From contig DHJA01000271.1 of NCBI GenBank assembly GCA_002404095.1, positions 7,059 through 17,615 on the forward strand: a stretch of DNA of 10,557 nucleotides. Reading direction: 5' to 3'. This stretch comes from Planctomycetaceae bacterium UBA4732. Its GTDB lineage: Bacteria > Planctomycetota > Planctomycetia > Gemmatales > Gemmataceae. Each line of letters starts with the position of its first letter. Position 1 is the stretch's first letter. Positions 7,415-10,557 of this stretch are shown in pieces. A program made the translations under genes and the position numbers. The notes under the pieces are model-generated. The model saw only the letters and a program-made list of their open reading frames with translations, was not told where the DNA came from and ran no database searches.

Positions 7415-8062
7415 CTACAAACTGCTTTTTGTCTCTTGGGCCGACCGTGACCCGGAAACTTCCCAGGGATAGGCGGGTTGTTCTCGTAAGAGGTTTCTGC
7501 TTTCACCCGCGATCTCATCAATTGTCATCTTAACGAAACGGCGATTTTTCTGATCGCCTTTCCATTCAAAATGGATAACCACAAGCAATAACGGCGGCAA
7601 ATCTACATTCCAGCGCTTCGTGTAACCGTCCAAGACTGCGGTTGAGCGCTTGGTGTAGTCGTCCCTGCTCCTGGGCGAGGTGCCTGTCCGGGCGTAGCCG
7701 ATCAGGCACATGAAACGAATGCCGGCTAAAGTAACACAGCTCTTCTTCAGCTTCTCGAATTCCGTGACGATCTCATCGCCCCTATGAAGGGCTGACCACT
7801 CCCATTCAAACGCCGCAACAGCTTTGTCCTGATTATCCTTGAGAATCGCATCTGTCCGTCCACCACTTTCAAAGTGGGTGAAGAGGCCCATGAGGTCCGC
7901 CGTAGACCGGACCGTAATCCCGATGTGAGTCGTCCAATCGGCTCGCTGAGCCTTGTCACGCCAGGACAGCTGAAGGGGGAAATCTCGATACCACATGTGA
8001 GCGAAAATCGTGGCGAAATCAGTCAGCCAAGGGCGATCTTGCGCATTCGTCAACACGGGCAT
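7415..8062 (-). CDS. Hypothetical protein, possible PD-(D/E)XK-like nuclease fold
   Basis: I do not recognise a named family. The 215-residue product is a soluble, mixed alpha/beta protein without signal peptide or membrane segment. Residues 66-89 read as a conserved-looking core: SGGRTDAIL, a short turn, then VAAFEWEWS. An acidic residue (D71) followed about 15 residues later by ExE (E86, E88) on a hydrophobic strand is the layout of PD-(D/E)XK nucleases, including those where K is replaced. It is followed by a helix (EFEKLKKS, 101-108) and a hydrophobic strand (IRFMCLIGYAR, 115-125), again in the expected order. This functional idea is inference. The ATG at 8062 is well supported by GGAGGT (8071-8076) 8 nt upstream. 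The gene is lower in GC than its neighbours, about 52% by hand count over 7501-8040. It lies 118 nt upstream of the ADP-ribosylglycohydrolase gene on the same strand, so co-transcription is possible. Confidence 0.7.
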   Translation of the reverse strand: MPVLTNAQDRPWLTDFATIFAHMWYRDFPLQLSWRDKAQRADWTTHIGITVRSTADLMGLFTHFESGGRTDAILKDNQDKAVAAFEWEWSALHRGDEIVTEFEKLKKSCVTLAGIRFMCLIGYARTGTSPRSRDDYTKRSTAVLDGYTKRWNVDLPPLLLVVIHFEWKGDQKNRRFVKMTIDEIAGESRNLLREQPAYPWEVSGSRSAQETKSSL

Positions 8063-8070
8063 GATGAACT

Positions 8071-8076
8071 ACCTCC
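8071..8076 (-). promoter_or_regulatory. Strong ribosome binding site (GGAGGT) of the hypothetical gene
   Basis: GGAGGT on the minus strand lies 8 nt before the ATG at 8062. It is a main reason to believe this unrecognised frame is a real gene. Confidence 0.65.
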
Positions 8077-8272
8077 GCGTTTAGCCCAAACAATGGTTAA
8101 ACAGCGAGGCAGTCACCAACACAGTGAAGGCTCGCCGCCTATCGTGGGAAGGGTGTTCTCGCCATTTCCCGTAAATTCTCCAATCCAAAACTCCATTCCC
8201 GCCAGCCGGAGTTTCGCACTTGCATTGTAGGGTAATTTCTCCGAAGCGTATGTCAAGAAATATCGAAATGGC

Positions 8273-8293
8273 GGATCGCCTGGCAGGCGATCC
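8273..8293. repeat. Perfect 9-bp hairpin next to the 17-nt repeat
   Basis: GGATCGCCT (8273-8281) and AGGCGATCC (8285-8293) form a perfect stem around a 3-nt GGC loop. It ends 2 nt before copy B of the 17-nt repeat and 36 nt before the putative -35 box. No T run follows, so a terminator is unlikely; an operator or part of a mobile palindromic element fits better. Confidence 0.7.
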
Positions 8294-8295
8294 TG

Positions 8296-8312
8296 TCGGG
8301 TCGCGGCTAAAC
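8296..8312 (-). repeat. 17-nt repeat, copy B (inverted relative to copy A)
   Basis: The plus strand reads TCGGGTCGCGGCTAAAC, the exact reverse complement of copy A at 6274-6290. Homology stops at both ends: the flanks of the two copies do not match. Confidence 0.7.
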
Positions 8313-8328
8313 TTCCGCCAGATTCTGA

Positions 8329-8356
8329 TTGGCAGTCGCGGCCGATAGTGTAGAAT
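8329..8356 (+). promoter_or_regulatory. Putative sigma70-type promoter of the DUF1501 gene
   Basis: TTGGCA (8329-8334) and TAGAAT (8351-8356) each match the -35 and -10 consensus at five of six positions, with a 16-nt spacer. Transcription would begin near 8363, leaving a leader of about 65 nt before the ATG at 8429. Planctomycete promoters are poorly described, so this rests on the general bacterial consensus. Confidence 0.45.
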
Positions 8357-8428
8357 AGCAGCGTCCGTCCGCCGGTACTTCCCGCCGACCCGCCGCCCCT
8401 GCCGCCCGCCTGATTCGAGGAATCCGCC

Positions 8429-9781
8429 ATGCTCACCTTCTGGGGCACAAAGCAAAGTCTCTGCGACCGCGTTAATCGGCGCGATTTCCTGCGCGTCGGC
8501 GCCCTCGGCTTGACCGGCCTGACCCTCGCCGACGTTCTCCGCCTACGCGCCGAGACCGGCACAACCGGCAAGCCCCGCGCCGTCATTATGATTTGCCTCG
8601 CCGGCGGCCCTAGCCATGTAGATATGTACGACCTCAAGCCCGACGCCCCCGCCGAGGTTCGCGGCGAGTTCAAGCCGATCAAAACCAACGTGCCCGGCTT
8701 CGACATTTGCGAACTGATGCCGATGCAGGCCAAAATCGCCGACAAACTCGCGCTAGTTCGCACGGTCCAATTCATCGAACCGATGCAGCATGAATTGGAA
8801 GAGGTCTATACCGGATTTCCTAAGTCCGCGAAACGCCCCGCCTTTGGCGCCGTCGTCAGTCGCTTCGGCGGCGTCCACGATCCGCGCACGCCGCGCTACG
8901 TCAGCCTGGACCAGTATGAAGCCAGCCAGGCCGAGGTCGAGAACCCACAGTACGTCGGCGCCGCCCATCGGGCCTTCGTGTTCGGCAACGAGGGCATGAA
9001 GGATTTGCGCCTGACCCAAGGAGTGAACGCCGGTCGGCTGATGGACCGCGCCCACATGCGCGAGATGTTCGACGGCGTTCGCCGCGACATCGACACGCGC
9101 GGCGACTTTCCCGCCTTGGACGCCTATTCCGCCCAGGCGTTGGAGATGATTACCTCGCCCAAGGCGCGCGAGGCTTTCGACATTAGCCGCGAGCCGGACA
9201 AGGTGCGCGAACGCTACGGCGCCCACGGCGCCAAGTACATCTACGGCAACGACCCCAAGCCGACGGTCCCTTGGCCGGCCGAGAAGTTCTTGCTGGCGCG
9301 GCGGCTGGTCGAAGCCGGCGTCTCCGTGGTAACGATGCGCGTCTCGCCGTGGGACTACCACGGCAAAGGCTCCGGCACCGGTAACATCTTCACCGGCCTC
9401 CGTTCGCTGCTGCCGTTGCTCGACCGTTCGCTGTACGCCCTGGTGACGGACCTTCATGAACGCGGCCTGGAAAAAGAAGTGTTGGTTTTGGTGTGGGGCG
9501 AGTTCGGGCGGACGCCGAAGGTCAATAAGGATGAAGGCCGCGATCATTGGCCCGAATGTGGTTTCGCGCTGTTCGCGGGCGGCGGCCTGAAGACGGGGCA
9601 AGTCGTGGGCCGAACCGACAGTAAGGGCGAACGGCCCAAGGACCGCGCCGTCGGTGCCCAGAACGTCCTCGGCACGGTCTACCACGCGCTCGGCGTCAAC
9701 CAAAGCCAGATGCTGCCGGACTTCAGCGGCCGGCCCATGCGCCTTCTCGACGACGGCGACCCGATCGCGGAGTTGGTATAG
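8429..9781 (+). CDS. Tat-exported DUF1501 domain protein
   Basis: A complete 450-residue DUF1501 protein, related to the alkaline-phosphatase/sulfatase fold and very abundant in planctomycetes; its biochemical function is unknown. The N-terminus carries a twin-arginine motif, NRRDFLRVGALGLTGLTLA at 16-34, so it is probably exported folded through the Tat system. The mature part begins RAVIMICLAGGPSHVDMYDLKP (50-71), where the histidine and aspartates are typical, and later has WGEFGRTP at 356-363 and DHW at 372-374, the conserved C-terminal signature. The ATG at 8429 has GAGGA 7 nt upstream (8417-8421). DUF1501 genes usually sit beside a DUF1549/DUF1553 cytochrome-like gene, and the pair is presumed to act in polysaccharide or sulfated-substrate use; no such partner is present here. 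It converges with tsaB, leaving only 18 nt and no visible terminator. Confidence 0.93.
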   Translation: MLTFWGTKQSLCDRVNRRDFLRVGALGLTGLTLADVLRLRAETGTTGKPRAVIMICLAGGPSHVDMYDLKPDAPAEVRGEFKPIKTNVPGFDICELMPMQAKIADKLALVRTVQFIEPMQHELEEVYTGFPKSAKRPAFGAVVSRFGGVHDPRTPRYVSLDQYEASQAEVENPQYVGAAHRAFVFGNEGMKDLRLTQGVNAGRLMDRAHMREMFDGVRRDIDTRGDFPALDAYSAQALEMITSPKAREAFDISREPDKVRERYGAHGAKYIYGNDPKPTVPWPAEKFLLARRLVEAGVSVVTMRVSPWDYHGKGSGTGNIFTGLRSLLPLLDRSLYALVTDLHERGLEKEVLVLVWGEFGRTPKVNKDEGRDHWPECGFALFAGGGLKTGQVVGRTDSKGERPKDRAVGAQNVLGTVYHALGVNQSQMLPDFSGRPMRLLDDGDPIAELV

Positions 9782-9799
9782 GCAATCGGATGGGCCGGT

Positions 9800-10504
9800 T
9801 TACTGATTAACCTTGCCTTGCCGCGCCCGCTGTTGCTCCTCCGCGGAACTCGGCCGCAAGTACAGCGGCTCCAGCGCGAACGGATCGTCGCGCTCGCCGG
9901 CCGCGTACCGCGCCAACCCCACTTGCAACAAGGTTTCAGCCAGCGGATCCCACAGGCTCGCGTCCACCACCGGCGTTTCCGCCGGCAGCCGCGGCGCCCA
10001 ACGGTGCAGCCCCGGCCCGCTTACCCATGTCCCCGCCGTGCGCAGGGCTAGCCATTCCGCAAATGGCCTTATCCTAAGTGCGCCAATTGGGTGCCAGTCG
10101 TCGCCGTCCCGCGCGAACGATCGCACATAGACCTTCTCCTGCTGCGCATCGGCGAGTACGTCTAGCCGGTTTATCTTTTTTGGCGCTTGCGCGGCGACGA
10201 CCGCCAGCGTCTCCACGCCGATCAGCGCACAGCCGACCGCGTAGGCCAACGTCTTGGCTGACATGACGCCCACGCGCAAGCCGGTATAGCTGCCAGGGCC
10301 GAGACTCACCACGACGCCATTTAAGTCGCGCGCCTTCCACCCCTGCCCAGTCAACAACGCGACGGTCGCTGGGGCCAAGTCGCGCGCGTGGCGCCTCGCC
10401 TCTTCGAGCCGCCATACTTCGAGCAGGGTCGGCCCTTCCGCCACGGCGACGAAACCGCCGCGGCCGGATGTTTCCAGAATCAACAGTCTTGCTTGCTCCG
10501 CCAT
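9800..10504 (-). CDS. tsaB: tRNA threonylcarbamoyladenosine biosynthesis protein TsaB
   Basis: A 234-residue TsaB (YeaZ) homologue. TsaB is the inactive ASKHA-fold partner of TsaD and, with TsaE, transfers the threonylcarbamoyl group to A37 of ANN-decoding tRNAs in the cytoplasm. The diagnostic segment SLGPGSYTGLRVGVMSAKTLAYA spans 67-89. The N-terminal strand reads LLILETSG (7-14), with E where most members have D (ILAIDTS), and RRHARDLAP (37-45) matches the conserved helix with its histidine. The C-terminal half is divergent, as usual in this family. The ATG at 10504 is preferred: a GGGGAGG site (10513-10519) lies 8 nt upstream and overlaps the alternative GTG at 10513. tsaD and tsaE are not in view. 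Confidence 0.93.
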   Translation of the reverse strand: MAEQARLLILETSGRGGFVAVAEGPTLLEVWRLEEARRHARDLAPATVALLTGQGWKARDLNGVVVSLGPGSYTGLRVGVMSAKTLAYAVGCALIGVETLAVVAAQAPKKINRLDVLADAQQEKVYVRSFARDGDDWHPIGALRIRPFAEWLALRTAGTWVSGPGLHRWAPRLPAETPVVDASLWDPLAETLLQVGLARYAAGERDDPFALEPLYLRPSSAEEQQRARQGKVNQ

Positions 10505-10512
10505 CTTGCCCA

Positions 10513-10519
10513 CCTCCCC
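10513..10519 (-). promoter_or_regulatory. Ribosome binding site fixing the tsaB start
   Basis: GGGGAGG on the minus strand lies 8 nt before the ATG at 10504. The upstream GTG at 10513 overlaps this site and is therefore unlikely to be the start. Confidence 0.6.
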
Positions 10520-10557
10520 ATACGTGGTCCCGTTCGGCTCCCTCCCCCCTTGCGGGG

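Larger units (their letters stand above)
8063..8428. other. 366-nt divergent intergenic region
   Basis: This is the only gene-free stretch above 300 nt. It separates the minus-strand hypothetical gene from the plus-strand DUF1501 gene and should carry both promoters. The right half holds a perfect hairpin (8273-8293), copy B of the 17-nt repeat (8296-8312) and a plausible promoter (8329-8356). In the left half (about 8080-8250) I see no convincing gene, promoter or RNA; open frames crossing it lack ribosome binding sites and recognisable content. Confidence 0.6.

Noticed and set aside
7861..7880. Short palindrome CCACTTT-C-AAAGTGG
   Set aside because: It lies inside the hypothetical coding sequence with a 1-nt loop and has no positional context for a regulatory role.
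8250..8348. A 32-codon plus-strand frame starting MSRNIEMADRL
   Set aside because: No ribosome binding site, and it runs through the hairpin, the 17-nt repeat and the putative -35 box.
8113..8775. A 220-residue minus-strand frame overlapping the DUF1501 gene start
   Set aside because: It is antisense to the Tat signal and conserved core of a well-supported gene; its intergenic tail shows nothing recognisable.
8753..9703. A 316-residue minus-strand frame antisense to DUF1501
   Set aside because: High-GC shadow frame with His/Arg/Gln-rich composition and no family motifs.
9782..9799. Possible terminator between DUF1501 and tsaB
   Set aside because: Only 18 nt are available and no stem or T run is visible.

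Overview
The window looks like chromosomal DNA from a GC-rich planctomycete, most likely of the Gemmata type. Three things point there: a secreted TIGR03067-domain protein (a family known essentially from Planctomycetes), a Tat-exported DUF1501 protein (a family greatly expanded in that phylum), and several intergenic palindromic repeats. This placement is inference; there is no rRNA or marker phylogeny in the window.

Layout, left to right. (1) 32-865, minus strand: a TIM-barrel sugar-phosphate isomerase/epimerase, divergent from (2) 1020-1466, plus strand: a small secreted TIGR03067 protein. (3) 1479-1532: a striking double palindrome that separates it from (4) 1554-3989, plus strand: a large HerA/FtsK-superfamily ATPase with a zinc ribbon. 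(5) 4006-4041: a long hairpin between two converging genes. (6) 6188 down to 4063, minus strand: a moxR-DUF58 operon. (7) 6358-8062, minus strand: an ADP-ribosylglycohydrolase preceded by an unrecognised 215-residue protein that may carry a PD-(D/E)XK-like nuclease motif. This pair is bracketed by two inverted copies of one 17-nt sequence (6274-6290 and 8296-8312). (8) 8063-8428: the only gene-free stretch over 300 nt, holding a perfect hairpin, one of the 17-mers and a plausible sigma70-type promoter. (9) 8429-9781, plus strand: the DUF1501 protein. (10) 9800-10504, minus strand: tsaB, a tRNA t6A-modification gene, convergent with DUF1501.

The only clear operon is moxR-DUF58, where the ribosome binding site of the second gene overlaps the stop codon of the first. 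The other genes are mostly unrelated single units, as is common in planctomycete genomes. No tRNA, rRNA, CRISPR array, transposase or integrase was seen. The part most likely to be accessory is 6270-8312: two minus-strand genes, the upstream one lower in GC (about 52% by hand count over 7501-8040), flanked by inverted repeats. I see no convincing new multi-gene system; the best candidates are that pair and the stand-alone HerA-like ATPase.
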